From assembly GCA_037976565.1 (NCBI GenBank), contig CP137682.1:23459973-23523972 (forward strand): a stretch of 64,000 nucleotides of DNA, given 5' to 3'. The notes beneath the pieces are model-generated. The model was not told the DNA's origin. It worked only from the letters and a program-made list of their open reading frames with translations, and did not search any database. Positions 1-10,713 of this stretch are shown piece after piece. Position 1 is the first letter of the stretch. Each line of letters starts with the position of its first letter. A program made the translations under genes and the position numbers. The stretch comes from Mesocentrotus franciscanus (Eukaryota > Echinodermata > Echinoidea > Camarodonta > Strongylocentrotidae).

Positions 1-240
1 TGCATTAATGAAATAATTTTTAAGAGGTCAATTGACATGTCAGCTGGCCAATCACCATTGTGCACTCACTGTAAGCCTACCTACATATAGTTATACAATT
101 TTTGTATGATACGACGTTCAGATTACGACAAGACCCGATCCTTGATCAAATTGTGTTTTGCTATACATTGTGTCTTTAAACAACATTTTGACTAGGCAAA
201 AATTGATTACTTATGGCATAGCTATACAATGAATTGTGGT
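1..240 (+). repeat. dispersed repeat, copy 1 (pair at 32060-32310)
   Basis: The run AAGAGGTCAATTGACATG near position 22, and scattered blocks after it (CGTTCAGA, TATACAA, GACTAGGCAAAA, ATAGCTA), recur in the same order and spacing at 32084-32290. The copies are diverged and carry no open frame. The left end of this copy may lie outside the window. Family unknown. Confidence 0.55.
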
Positions 241-249
241 AGTTTGAAC

Positions 250-324
250 GCTGCCCCTGCTGCCTCTGCTGCCCCTGCTGCCCCTGCTGCCCCTGCAGCC
301 CCTGCTGCCCCTGCTGCCCCGCTG
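250..324 (+). repeat. 9-bp minisatellite (GCTGCCCCT)8
   Basis: Eight tandem 9-base units GCTGCCCCT, with single changes in units 2, 6 and 8. It would encode an Ala-Ala-Pro type repeat in one frame, but no open frame extends beyond it, so it is read as a simple minisatellite. Confidence 0.9.
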
Positions 325-1641
325 TTAATCCCTGGAAAATTGGGGGTATGGACTATGGATAATTTATGCGGAATACATTATGGAAGGGTTTGAGGAAGAT
401 TATAGACGTCTGACTCTGAACTCTAGACATCAAAACTATTAAAGGTAATTTTCACTTTTGGATGTGATATGAGAACTTTCAAACCTTTATGCAGAATATG
501 TTTTGGCTGATGCTCGATATATTCTATGGTGACACTTACTCTGGTCTTAATTCATCAACAGATTTAGGGATAGGGTTGCAATTTGGTTTTATGTTGGGTT
601 AATGGTAAGTGTTCAGGTTAGGGTAAAGGCTAGGTATACTGGTTGTTCCAGGGTTGAAGTCAGTAGCGGTTCTAAAGGGGGCTCGGGGGCCACATGTAGA
701 AAGTGAATGCAGGAACCCCGAGGAACCCCCAAGCCCTCTCCAAAGCCTCCCACCCCCAAAATTGTTATCCCAGAACTGTTCCTGTTGAAAGTAAGAAATC
801 CATTGGTGTAGGATAATGCCTCAAGTGCAATAGTCGCCGAAGCATTTGTTGTACACCCCTGGTATTGGCCTACTTGTAATACTTCTATGCTTGAATTTTT
901 TGTTCAAATTTAAATGTACAGATAAGTACATGTACCAAAGTACATGTACCATATGGATGATTGCCATTCTGATGTTTGAACTGCATATCATTCCTGATGA
1001 CCTAATGCTTGATTGCCATTTTGATGATTGACCCGATTCAAGAACCCAGCACTGATTAGAACCTACTGGACATTACCAGAAGATGCTGTCCGGAAACATA
1101 GCCAAGAAAACGTCATTGGATGTCATTAAGACGCCAGTTTGTCGATGGCCGAAGCCCCAACTCACAGCGGTCCATCAAGACGATATTGTTGTTCAGCCTA
1201 GCTTATGCGATGCACACCCATGTCCTCATCAGGTTTATGTTCTCATAGGCCGGTTCTTTGTAAAAGCTTATTAACTTGACATACAGGTTTCAGTGAGCAG
1301 ACCCAGTCCATTGATTTATGGCTCACCGTGTGCGAACCTGTTCATTTTGTACAAATTACCATAATGTTGCACATACATGTCAATAAACAAACTAAAAGTC
1401 TTGTCATTATGAAATAAATTGTTCAATTGTTATTTCATGACGCGATTAATTTCATTTATTCATTTTGATAACAGAACTGGATCTCAGCAGATTGTATCTG
1501 GCTGATACAGTATTATCTTGAAATAATCGTATGAATTTAGTTCATTTCATTTCATTTTTTGATCGACAATGTGATACATGATATATTTCTTTAGCACTTA
1601 ATTAATGTTTCCATGTATTTTTACACAAGATAATATTTGTG
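325..1641. other. no gene seen; degenerate TTAGGG-like patch
   Basis: Positions 560-650 hold degenerate TTAGGG-like text (GATTTAGGGATAGGGTTGCA) that matches 37755-37825. Positions 660-760 are unusually C/G-rich; CAGTAGCGGTTC there resembles a hAT terminus, but no partner end was found. Two open frames of 61 and 63 codons (846-1031, 1083-1274) have no recognisable protein features. Confidence 0.4.
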
Positions 1642-1706
1642 TTTGGAGCCAGGAGGGTATTAAAGTCATATACTTTAACACAGAATTAATGACTTTCTTG
1701 CTGTGA
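1642..1706 (+). repeat. H1 hairpin repeat
   Basis: TTTGGAGCCAGGAGGGTATT on the left pairs imperfectly with AATGACTTTCTTGCTGTG on the right around a loop with TACTTTAACACAG. It is one of about ten copies of a 65-75 bp imperfect palindrome in this window (consensus arms CTGTTTGGAGCCAGAAGG and CCTTCTGGCTCTCAACAG). Confidence 0.6.
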
Positions 1707-2100
1707 AGGGACAAATTATTTGTTAAAACCTTAGTTACTTTATTTTTTATTTTCCTTTTGTTTAACTTGCCACAATACCACATTTGCAAATATATACATG
1801 TACTTATTTTGATACGTTTGTACATATTGAATCTTTTCATGACATACATGTACCAGCTATCGTATCCTTTATTTTTCTTGGGGAAATAATCCGGTGATGA
1901 ACCAAGCATTGCCAATTTGCCATTCCCCAATCTGAAATGTGAGATTACAGAGATCTATGCTCATCTCGGTTTCAAGATAAATGGTAATGATTTAGGTCAG
2001 TGTATATATCCATTTCATTTGAATGGTCCCCAATGGGCATGGATGTACTGGCACCTTCCACTCATTAACTGAACTAACAAAGAAATAATGGACAAGATAG

Positions 2101-2169
<69 letters not shown>

Positions 2170-2185
2170 AAGGGAGAATGAACGT
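2101..2185 (+). repeat. (GA)n microsatellite
   Basis: Nearly pure GA purine tract with a few A and G interruptions. A long CT-rich tract on the same strand starts about 100 bases downstream. The Ser/Leu reading frames across it are translation of the repeat. Confidence 0.95.
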
Positions 2186-2284
2186 GAAGAAATGAGAGAG
2201 ATGTAGAGATAGAGGCAGACAGATTGATAGATATATATTGATGTGTTTATATTACTCATTTCTGTTGTACTCTCTCCAGGACCT

Positions 2285-2830
2285 CTCTCCTTCTCTTTAA
2301 AACATTTTTTTTCTCTCTCTCTATATCTCTCTTATATGTTCATCGGCCAAGGTCTATTTCACATCTTTCCCACTATCTTTCTCTTATATCTTTCTCTTTC
2401 CTTCTTTTGCATATCTCTATCTTTGTCTCACTGTCTCTCTGTCTTACTCTGTATCTCTCTCTCTCTCTCTCTCTCACTGTCTCTTTGTTTTACTCTGTAT
2501 TTCTCTCTCACTTTCTCTGTCTCTTTCTCATCTCATCTCTCACACATGCTTCAATCACTCTACAATGTATCTCTCTATCTCTCATTCTCTCTCTCTCCCT
2601 CCCTTTCTCTCTCTCCCTCCCTTTCTCTCTCTCTCTCTCTCTCTCTCATTTTCTCTCTCTCTCTCCCTCTCTCCCTCCCCCTCTCTCATTTATTCCTACA
2701 TCTCTCTCTCTCTCTCCCTCTCTTTCTCTTTACCCGTCTTTCTCTCCCCCTTTCTCTTTCTCTCTCTATCTCTCTCTCCCTCCCTCTCTCATTCATTCCT
2801 TCCTTCGTCTCCATTACCATCTTTCCCTAA
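2285..2830 (+). repeat. (CT)n-rich low-complexity tract
   Basis: About 550 bases of CTCT-based pyrimidine sequence broken by short non-repeat islands. Three overlapping open frames run through it in different phases, all rich in Ser, Leu, Phe and Pro, which is the signature of a pyrimidine dinucleotide tract rather than a gene. Confidence 0.95.
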
Positions 2831-3300
2831 CTACTCAACAATTCACCCATGTCCATCCTCCAAACATCCAGCCTTCCCAAACCTTCCATCACCAGACAGT
2901 CAACAATTTACTTTTAACATGCTTCACTTCATCCCCAAGAACCATTTGTTGATGCATGTGATATTGGAGGCATCCTTTTGGCGCCTGCTTGCATCTGGAG
3001 GTACCCCATTCCCTCCCTCGTTAGCCATTGAGGCCTGACCGCCATTAATTAGGTCATGGCACACATCTGAAATATGAATTAGCCGTCATTAGAGATTAAC
3101 TTGCGCCGAATCCTTGTAGCTAAGCCCATTGATAGGAATTACCCTGATATTGCTTCGCTATGAGGGCATCAACAATATTGTAAATTATTGGACTATATTA
3201 TATTTTTCCATATTCTTTGAATTCATATTAACCTGTATCTTCAGGCTTGTTTGAGATAACATCTGTAAAGAGACAGAGAGGCTTTAATTCATATGTCTTT
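2831..3300. other. no gene seen; possible conserved non-coding element near 2960-3190
   Basis: Between 3040 and 3130 the sequence is dense in homeodomain-type core words (ATTAATTAGG, AATTAGCCGTCATTAG, GATTAA) and lacks the low complexity of its surroundings. This composition is common in developmental enhancers, but conservation cannot be judged from one sequence. Confidence 0.25.
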
Positions 3301-3833
3301 AAAGGTAGTCTGTCCCTTTTGCAGGCTGAAAATATAATATCATGTAAATCCTATGGTAAACAAGAGATAATACCAACTAAAAACTCCTCTTAAAAGATTA
3401 GAACTGGTAATTGCCTCTATGTGGAATTATATCGACCGTAAGGAATTTTCAAAATATGTTGCGAAAAATACGCCTAGAAGGTAGTCTGATTTTCAGACCT
3501 TGTACCGCACAGTCGTACGTTTTGTGCCGAGTACAGACTCCATAAGTTTAATTTTGGTCATTATAAGAAGCGGGTCATTGATGTGTACAAATGATAATGT
3601 ACCCTTTATAGTTAATGTTATCTATGTTATTAACAGATTTTTAAAAAGTCAGTCAGTCACTCAATAGTGTCTGACAGTGCAGTCTAGAGAGTAAACGGTT
3701 TCCCTTGCAAAACTAGGTCACTGCTAACCGTTAAACGTTTAAATTTCACAGATAGGACATACATGACATATTCATAATTCCTGCAAAGTTTTACAGAATT
3801 TGATGTTGGCTGTAAAAGGGACAGACTACCTTT
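3301..3833 (+). mobile_element. MITE-1 copy A (TTAA-type)
   Basis: Starts AAAGGTAGTCTGTCCCTTTT and ends with the near-perfect inverse AAAAGGGACAGACTACCTTT. It is flanked by TTAA on both sides with no coding capacity. Three other copies lie at 14534-15053, 16645-16999 and 61268-61799. TTAA targets are used by the piggyBac and Kolobok superfamilies; which one mobilised this family is not shown. Its right end abuts a MITE-2 copy. Confidence 0.85.
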
Positions 3834-4222
3834 AAAGGTATCGACCAGTTTTGGAAACGCCCCCCTCTCAAAAAATGAAATGGACTCTTATTACCAATCA
3901 TGTGAAAGAATATGTTTTGACTAATACGTGATGATACAAATTTTGCCGGGAAACCGCCTACTAATTGATATATTTGGTAAATTATTATATCTATCTGGAC
4001 CGGATAGATATCGCGCACATGTCGCATAGTCCCATATACATCTCTCTGTGTACAGTGCTTGTAACTTTACCAAGACTGGGCCAAATTTCTTATCATTTTG
4101 ATGATTCCAGAACCTTGCAATACACACCAATACTTATATGCTAGATGATCAACCTTTTCTGATCGATTCCACAACGTTTCTTTCACAATGCAATCGCATG
4201 ACCAGAACTGGTCTTTACCTTT
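3834..4222 (+). mobile_element. MITE-2 copy A (TTAA-type)
   Basis: Begins AAAGGTATCGACCAGTTTTG and ends CAGAACTGGTCTTTACCTTT, an inverted terminal repeat of about 20 bases. TTAA occurs at each edge. Other copies are at 4411-4811, 37033-37434 and 43666-44066, all in the same orientation. This copy is shorter than copy B, lacking some bases near 3950. Non-coding; the short minus-strand open frames inside recur in every copy and are not genes. Confidence 0.85.
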
Positions 4223-4239
4223 AACACAAAGTTGACACC

Positions 4240-4345
4240 AAAATTTGTGCACACATGTACAATACACGAATACATGCTCATGTACGTTGTTGCACTCTTT
4301 AGATCTTTATCCATGTCCTGACACCATCCGTTATAATCTTTACTA
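4240..4345 (-). pseudogene. exon-like fragment, copy 1 (unrecognised)
   Basis: On the minus strand, positions 4339-4286 read SKDYNGWCQDMDKDLKSAT, resembling TKDDLLENYGLGKSIDKDLK at 5015-4955. The DNA also matches (ACTCTTTAGATCTTTATC in both). The two segments may be duplicated remnants of a coding exon or simply a duplicated repeat. No family was recognised, and the frame is not open beyond this segment. Confidence 0.2.
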
Positions 4346-4361
4346 GGAGTCAAGAAACTCT

Positions 4362-4831
4362 CTGTTTGGAGCCAAAAAGGGCCTTAACTCATGTATTTTA
4401 ACACAGACTTAAAGGTAAAGACCAGTTTTGGAAACGCCCCTCTCTCAAAAAAATTAAATGGAAGCTCTCATTACCAATCATGTGAAAGAATATGTTTTGA
4501 CTAATACGTGATGATACAAATTTTGCCGGGAAAGTCGGAAACCGCCTACTAATTGATATATTTGGTAAATTATTATATCTATTGGGACCAAATAGATATC
4601 GCGCACGTGGTCGCATAGTCCCATATACATCTTTCCGTGTACAGTGCTTGTAACTTTACCAAGACTGGGCCGAATTTCTTATCATTTTGATGATTCCAGA
4701 ACCTTGCAGTACATACCAATACTTATATGCTACATGATCAACCTTTTCTGATCGATTCCACAACGTTTCTTTCACAATGCAATCGCATGACCAGAACTGG
4801 TCTTTCTCTTTAATACCTCTCAGGCTCTCAA
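4362..4831 (+). repeat. H1 hairpin repeat split by a MITE-2 insertion
   Basis: The left half, 4362-4412, ends ACACAGACTTAA. The right half, 4810-4831, reads TTAATACCTCTCAGGCTCTC. Joined through one TTAA they follow the uninterrupted H1 copy at 38737-38807 (minus strand), which carries ACACAGACTTAATGCC. The MITE-2 copy between them therefore duplicated a TTAA that lay inside the hairpin. Confidence 0.8.
4411..4811 (+). mobile_element. MITE-2 copy B inside H1
   Basis: AAAGGTAAAGACCAGTTTTG at the left and CCAGAACTGGTCTTTCTCTT at the right form the inverted ends. About 400 bases, closely similar to the copies at 37033 and 43666. The H1 repeat it interrupts is preserved on both sides, giving a target duplication of TTAA. 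Confidence 0.85.
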
Positions 4832-4882
4832 GGGATGAAATAGTGAATTAATTCTTTTGGTGATGACATTTATCTTGACAGT

Positions 4883-5330
4883 TTATCTGGATATAACAAT
4901 GGTGTGCATGTACATGTATGTACATGACATTATGTTCAGGTAAGCTGCACTCTTTAGATCTTTATCTATGCTCTTGCCCAAGCCATAGTTTTCAAGTAGA
5001 TCATCTTTTGTGTCTGTACTGGGCTCTTTTACATCCTCCTTATAAAAAATACTAATCGCAGTCTTCGGGTAATCGCAGTCTTCAGGTATTAGTAGATCAA
5101 CAGTTTTCAAGTATACTTGCGATAATTTAAATCTTACCAGTACATTCCGGAGACTTCTTAGTATACCGACAGCCCACGAGACAGACAAAGATGGTCTCAT
5201 GAACCCTCGTAACAATTGTCAGAAGGCACTTAATTGAGACCGATGTGTCGGTTTCTTGGGCTGTTGGCCTCCTGCTCCAAACAAATACATGTACGTGGTT
5301 TTTCATGATTATGCAATCCTAATTTTTTGG
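4883..5330 (-). pseudogene. exon-like region, copy 2 (unrecognised)
   Basis: A minus-strand open frame of 110 codons (5215-4883) includes a charged stretch (residues about 50-90) that is partly repeated at 4240-4345. A second open frame from about 5270 to 5123 reads into a good splice-donor string (TACTG|GTAAGA) at about 5122, followed by a branch-point-like TACTAAT near 5095. This resembles exon-intron structure, but no protein family is recognised. Spurious frames are equally possible. Confidence 0.2.
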
Positions 5331-5334
5331 TGCG

Positions 5335-5674
5335 AAAGCTGCAGTCAGTAACAGTCCATGAATTAAGTGCAGAATACCCCATAGGCATTGTAGGGTTTGG
5401 ATTAGGTTAAAAGAACATAGGGTAAGATTTACGATAAGGGTTAGGGTCAGAGTTAGGCCCTTGGGTCAAGGGTTAGGGTTACTTGTGTGGTGGGGTATTG
5501 CCGTTGCTTCCAATTTTCATGATGCAGAACTTTTTGGTTTGACAATACTCTGATCAGAAATGTTGGGAACTTTTCGTAATCGGCTGAGTGTGTGAAAGCA
5601 ACCATAAGGCTGGTGTCTAGAGCCAGGGTCATGCTAGTGGAAGCATAGCAGATCAGGGCTGTAGGGATATCTTC
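5335..5674 (+). repeat. direct repeat flanking the 5.2-kb element (left)
   Basis: The segment includes degenerate TTAGGGTTAGGG-like text (5390-5480) and GTGTGAAAGCAACCAT with AGAGCCAGGGTC (5591-5640). The same blocks in the same order occur at 10905-11255, just right of the 5675-10881 element. The minus-strand open frame across 5453-5830 is covered by this repeat and the element end. Confidence 0.75.
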
Positions 5675-5741
5675 TACACTACCGCTCAAATGTTTTGGCA
5701 CAACGGTTCGGTTACGGTTTGGTACCGTTTGTCCTATCGTA

Positions 5742-5797
5742 AGCTTTCCGCGGTTATCTCCAAGGTTTTGTTGTTCGGTGAGAATCCGCGGAAAGCT
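5742..5797. repeat. 12-bp hairpin in the left end of the element
   Basis: AGCTTTCCGCGG at 5742-5753 is the exact inverse of CCGCGGAAAGCT at 5786-5797, with a 32-base loop. It lies just inside the left TIR of the 5675-10881 block and has no counterpart at the right end. Confidence 0.85.
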
Positions 5798-5800
5798 ATC

Positions 5801-5850
5801 GAGCGCAAACGGTGAGCAAACGGTGAGCAAACGGTGAGCAAACGGTTAGC
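5801..5850 (+). repeat. subterminal 11-bp repeats GAGCAAACGGT (left)
   Basis: About four and a half tandem units of GAGCAAACGGT ending in ACGGTTAGC. The same units in the same orientation lie at 10714-10768 near the right TIR. Subterminal repeat arrays can serve as transposase-binding sites in DNA transposons, but in a TIR element they would be expected to be inverted, not direct. Confidence 0.85.
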
Positions 5851-5924
5851 CAGAGAGAGCGCCGCGCGGATTTCTTTCTCAGAGCGGTGAGCGGTGAAAC
5901 TCCGCGGTTAGCTAAAGAGCGCAC

Positions 5925-6009
5925 GCGATGAAAGGCTGTATTGTGACGTAACAATGACTGATTTTACAAAGCCGCATGTAGATCTAGGAATCACGTTTGC
6001 TATAAATGT
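5925..6009 (+). repeat. 85-bp internal direct repeat (left copy)
   Basis: GCGATGAAAGGCTGTATTGT through CACGTTTGCTATAAATGT is nearly identical to 9895-9979, about 4 kb away in the same orientation. Both lie inside the Tc1-like TIR block. Similarity stops sharply at both ends. Confidence 0.85.
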
Positions 6010-7660
6010 TTAAAGAATGAAGACTTGTGCTCTGCATTCGAACGATTCTGGTGAAGATAATGATGGTGACGTTTTAATGAAGTTGTTAATGGTGATGATG
6101 ACGATGAAATCATGATGAAATTATGATGAGATGGTGGTGGTTACTGGTTAGGTCTTGGGATGATCGTGAAAAATTACGATTGTAAATTTGATGTTGATGA
6201 AAAATGAGGGAATACATATTAGCGATCATTTTTAGTTGTCGACGTGAGATTCGCTAGAGGCTTGATAATAAAATCTTTAAAATAGAATGGATCAATGACT
6301 GTCACTGTCTTAGGAGTGTCGATTAGACCAGAGTTGATTTAACAGGAAAGAATGAAGGAGAGAGAAAGAATGAGAGGCAGGCAGTTTTGACAAAATTTGA
6401 AAAGTACTGGATGGAGTTGGAAAAAGCTGAACATATTATTCGGGAAGGAAAGGAGATGAGGTATCATCAAGGCCAGAATGGGGGAAAAACAAATAAAATG
6501 ATTATGGTATATATATGAAAAGGGAAATGGCTATCGACTAAACAGTGTTGATTAGTTATAAATATAAGTAGGCAAGACACGAACACGTTAGTCTATTTTC
6601 CGCACAACTTTCTACTTCTAGTTCCTCTTTATATCCATTCATTCATAAAATTAATGATTTATTGAATAAAAACTTCAATGGCAGCCGTGCAAAGCTGCAT
6701 TGATGATGTGTACAGTATAAACAAATTATAAATTGACAACTGACAATTACAAGTAATACAAAATCACAATCAAATATGGTCTTAAAAATCATGATCAAAA
6801 TATGGAATATATAATTATAATTTATACTGCCAGAATTACAGACAAAAGAACATGACAAAAATGTAGTACCGAGATAGAGAGAGAGTGAAAGAGGAGTGTA
6901 TGTAAGTGATGTAGTAAGGAGGAGGTAGACAATCGTAGAGAGTAGCCATTTCCTATTTCCTCCATTCCTGTCAAAAGTAATCCAAACTTATCAAAAACTA
7001 ATCAAAACCTTTCCGAATATTCAATCAATTTTTTAGATACTTCTTGCTGTAAGTCAGGCCCATGTTCGGGTTCGGTGGTATAATATTAATAGCAAGACCA
7101 AGAAAAGTTCGTAAATATACTCACCCCTAAACTTGATTTACTACGGTCGCGTGGCTCCTGTCAAATTCTACCAGTTTTTAACCAGCAAGCCCCCCAGGGA
7201 AACAATTTTATCTCTTATCTTGTCGACATAATTATATCATTCAACGACTCGACTCTTATCTCAATCTCTTGCTGAGTGACTTGATGACAGAGAAAGTCCA
7301 TGTTACGCAATGTCTCCCTTTGGTTCCCACGCTCGGACCTGTAGTTCTTGGAGCCTTGCCAACTGCTCATGAATATTGATGTTTGCGGTTCGACAATGCA
7401 ACATAAATATTTTAAAGGGTGAGTGAGTTGTTGTCCTCTTTCCTACTACGAACACATCCATTTCTATGAAATAATATTTTATTAGAATGTATGGTTCTGT
7501 GTTTGAACACTATTAATATTGATGGAATCATACCATATTTGAGTTTTCTGTTGTACGCAGGAAACCTACATTTTGTTTTCTTTTATCCAAACACCCGCCT
7601 GTTTTGAATGTAAACATTCCCTTCCTTATCTTGGGTTGTTGATTATTAAGCAGCAAATGG
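6010..7660. other. no gene seen; GATGAT-rich and AT-rich sequence
   Basis: Positions 6055-6140 are rich in GATGAT-type triplets. Positions 6640-6860 hold ATTTATTGAATAAAAACTTC followed by AC/AT-rich text, reminiscent of the reversed 3' end of a LINE, but no reverse-transcriptase frame is present. The rest is plain AT-rich sequence. Confidence 0.4.
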
Positions 7661-7679
7661 GTTTTCTTCCAGTCTCTCT

Positions 7680-8197
7680 CTACCCCACCCCTTTATCTCT
7701 TTACTATATTCCCTCTTTCTTTCTCTCTCCCTCCCCATGTCTCCCTTCTTTCTCTCTGTACCCGTCTCCCCTCCGTCGCCTTTCTCTTATTTCTCTTCCT
7801 CTCTCTCTGTCTCTCCCCCGTCCTTTCAAGTTTTCTTATATTCATTCCTTTCCTGAAAGTCTCATAGCATGCGCGTCATTTTCACTGAAATAACAGCCAT
7901 TATGTATCCATGTTATAATAAGTTCACGACCCCATATTAATAGATGTGACATAACTTGGAAATAATCTTATAAGTTTTGCAATAAATTTTACAAGGAAAC
8001 AATTAACCTCCCTGGTTTTATATCGAATACAAGAGCTTCCCAACTCAGGAGTAATCATAGCTTGCATGTGAACTGAATGTCATAAAATGGAGATCCCATT
8101 GTCATTATAATTACGGTAATCCCTGAGCGCGCAGTACATATCGAATTTCAACCACCTGTATTTGGGCCATGAGGTCATGTCGAGATCGTGTCGCTTT
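7680..8197 (+). repeat. tandem duplication, unit 1 of 2 (~0.6 kb)
   Basis: Starts in a CT-rich tract and runs through TAACAGCCAT, CATAAAATGGAGATCCCATT and GAGATCGTGTCGCTTT. The same blocks in order recur at 8350-8805, offset by 605-645 bases. The open frames at 7573-7893 and 8080-8277 are part of the repeat. Confidence 0.85.
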
Positions 8198-8349
8198 TGT
8201 TTAAAAACAATCCTGGTTTGTGAAAATAATGTTTGCGGTCTGTGGCAAAATTTATATTTTGTAGGGCCAGGGTTCAACTGATTGGTAATGAATGAATAGA
8301 ATTATAAAGAATTTTGTTATTTGGAGTTATGGATCGTTCATTAAATTTT

Positions 8350-8805
8350 CAAATCTCTATATCTCTTTCTTTCTCTTTATATCTTTCACCCCTCTCTCTC
8401 TCTCTCTCTGCGCTCTATTCCTCTTTCTTTCTTCTCTCTGCCTGTCCCACTAACCCCTCCCTCTTCTCTCTTTCTCCCTTCCTTACATTCATACCTTCCT
8501 GAAAATCTCGCTACATACACATCGTTTTTCTAGAAATAGCAGCCATATTTATCCATATTATAATAAGTTCATAACCCCATATCAATAGATGTGATATAAC
8601 TTGGAAATAGTTTTGCAATCAATTTTGCAAGAAAACAACTAACCTCCCTGGTTTATGTCGAATAGCTTCCATGCAAACTGAATGTCATAAAATGGAGATC
8701 CCATTGTCATTATAATTCGGGGAATCCCTAAGTGCGCGCAGTACATATCAAATTTCAACCACCTGTTTTGGGCCATGAGGTTAATGTTGAGATCGTGTCG
8801 CTTTG
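8350..8805 (+). repeat. tandem duplication, unit 2 of 2 (~0.6 kb)
   Basis: The second copy, diverged by point changes and small indels from 7680-8197. Shared landmarks include AACTAACCTCCCTGGTTTAT and GTGCGCGCAGTACATATC. No coding capacity is recognised. Confidence 0.85.
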
Positions 8806-8934
8806 ACCCCCTTCCCTTCCACACGTTCTTGGCGGGATTAATCGCAACTGATCTCCCTTCTTTTCTTCTTCCTCTTTTGTTCCCTTTTAGCTCTCTTTCC
8901 CTTTCCCGTCCTTCTCTTCTTTTCTTGGCGGGCG

Positions 8935-9335
8935 GTGAGGAGGCAAGGGCCTTTGCCCATCCCCGATCCACAACTTATTGGGGGAAAATTGCAACTGATA
9001 TCCCCTTTCTTTTCTTATCCCTCTTTTTCCTTCCCTTTATCTCCTCTTTTACTTTCCATTTCCTTCCTTCTCTCTTATTTTTTGATGGGGGAATGTAACA
9101 GCCTGGGAGGCAAGGCCCTTTCGCTACCCCTCCCCCGATCTTATTTTCCTCCTATTTCTTGTCTTCTTCCTCTTTCACTTTCCCTTATTTTCATTCTCTC
9201 TCTTTTGCGGGGCAAGGCCCGCCCCTGGATCCGCGCCTGATTTAACTCATGGGTAAGCAGCTCTTAGTAGACTATTATTCAATTCCATTCTATTCAATTC
9301 GTTCCCGAAGAGTAGTTAAGAGATTAACTTATAGG
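8935..9335 (+). repeat. ~400-bp tandem repeat, unit 1
   Basis: Runs from GGGCCTTTGCCCATCCCC through ATTGCAACTGATATCCCC, GGATCCGCGCCTGATTTAAC and GTAGTTAAGAGATTAACTTA. Unit 2 follows directly. A weaker partial unit (GCAACTGATCTCCC) at about 8830-8900 suggests an older third copy. The string GGATCCGCGCCTG resembles the reversed end of some hAT elements. Confidence 0.85.
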
Positions 9336-9740
9336 GGGCCAGGGCCTTTTGCCCATCCCCCCGATCCACAACTTATTGGGGGAAAATTGCAACTGATATC
9401 CCCTTTCTTTTCTTATCCCTCTTTTTTCCTTCCCTTTATCTCCTCTTTTACTTTTTCCTTTCCCTTTCCTTCCTTCTCTCTTATTTTTTTTATGGGGATG
9501 TAACAGCCTGGGAGGCAAGGCCCTTCCGCTCCCCTCCCGACCTTCTTATTTTTCTCCAATTTCTTGTCTTCTTCCTCTTTCACTTTCCCTTCTTTTCATT
9601 CTCTCTCTTTTTTGGGGGCAAGGCCCGCTCCCTGGATCCGCGCCTGATTTAACTGATGGGTAAGCAGCTCTACTTAGTAGACTATTATTCAATTCCATTT
9701 TATTCAATTGTTCCCGAAGAGTAGTTAAGATTAACTTATA
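9336..9740 (+). repeat. ~400-bp tandem repeat, unit 2
   Basis: A close copy of 8935-9335, offset 398-407 bases, ending GTAGTTAAGATTAACTTATA. The open frames on both strands over 8639-9743 are produced by these repeats and their pyrimidine tracts. Confidence 0.85.
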
Positions 9741-9894
9741 CAAACAAAACTAAAAAAGACTCGTACATGACAAAACATGCCAGGTAATACAAATGGAAGT
9801 AATCATTACAAAATCAAAAGTTTAAAAAGAGTTATAGGTAACGTTGTATGTAAGTATTGGTACAAAAATCATTGATATGTAGATATAAGATCCT

Positions 9895-9979
9895 GCGATG
9901 AAAGCTGTATTGTGACGTAACAATGACTGATTTTATAACGCCTCATGCAGATCTAGGAATCACGTTTGCTATACATGTA
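9895..9979 (+). repeat. 85-bp internal direct repeat (right copy)
   Basis: GCGATGAAAGCTGTATTGTG through CGTTTGCTATACATGT, the partner of 5925-6009. Confidence 0.85.
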
Positions 9980-10713
9980 AATAGGAACTTTTAGATTTGC
10001 ACGACGAGAACGTGGACTGCCACATGTGACATCCTTTTAAGGCAATGTGACATCCTTTTAAGGCACTGCCGGGCACTGCCTTATCGTACAAAAACAATGC
10101 TGATGGCCAATCAGATCAATCGTTTGATACTGGGTTAAAATATCACTGGCTAACTCGTGAATATTCATTAACTCAAATCAAGATGGCTGACAACAAATCA
10201 CGTTGACGAGTGACGACAAGTCTTTCTTGGCTTAAACATTAATTTAGATTTTAGGATCTAAATGAGCAAGCTATCGTAAGTCAAAGTTCATATTTCCGTT
10301 TCAATTATTTTATAAATTAAGATGGAATGTAATACTGCAGCCAAAGCGGATATATGAAGACGTAAAGAGTGAAAAAACTTGTTGCATATCTCATTCATCT
10401 CGGTGCGGCCGAACCGAACCATTCCTTCCACACACTACCCCATACGCCGTACTCACTGAAGTCAGTCTATGTATAATTGCGGTCACAGGAGCAAGATGTA
10501 ATCTCAGCGGAACAACCGTCTATGAACATTCTCTCACGCTATTGTGATGAAATAATCAAGTGATTGTGACGTCAGTGGCAAGCGCATCGGTATGATTGTG
10601 AATGCAATGAACTAGTACTCCGATCTCGCGTGTGTGCGACTTTTGAGATTTCTACAGATACGCGCTCGCAGACTCAGCGCACACATATCTTTCTGTTATT
10701 AACCGTAATACTT
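9980..10713. other. no gene seen; short 21-bp duplication
   Basis: ATGTGACATCCTTTTAAGGC is tandemly duplicated at 10024-10066. The remainder, up to the subterminal repeats of the right TIR, shows no open frame or repeat that was recognised. Confidence 0.4.

Noticed and set aside
660..800. hAT element suggested by CAGTAGCGGTTC
   Set aside because: No matching right end or target duplication could be found downstream.
2243..3038. Open frames of 157-195 codons rich in Ser and Leu
   Set aside because: They are translations of CT-rich dinucleotide sequence, open in three phases at once, with no other protein features.
4067..4267. Open frame shared with 37282-37599 as a gene
   Set aside because: Both frames cross MITE-2 copies A and C; similarity is due to the element.
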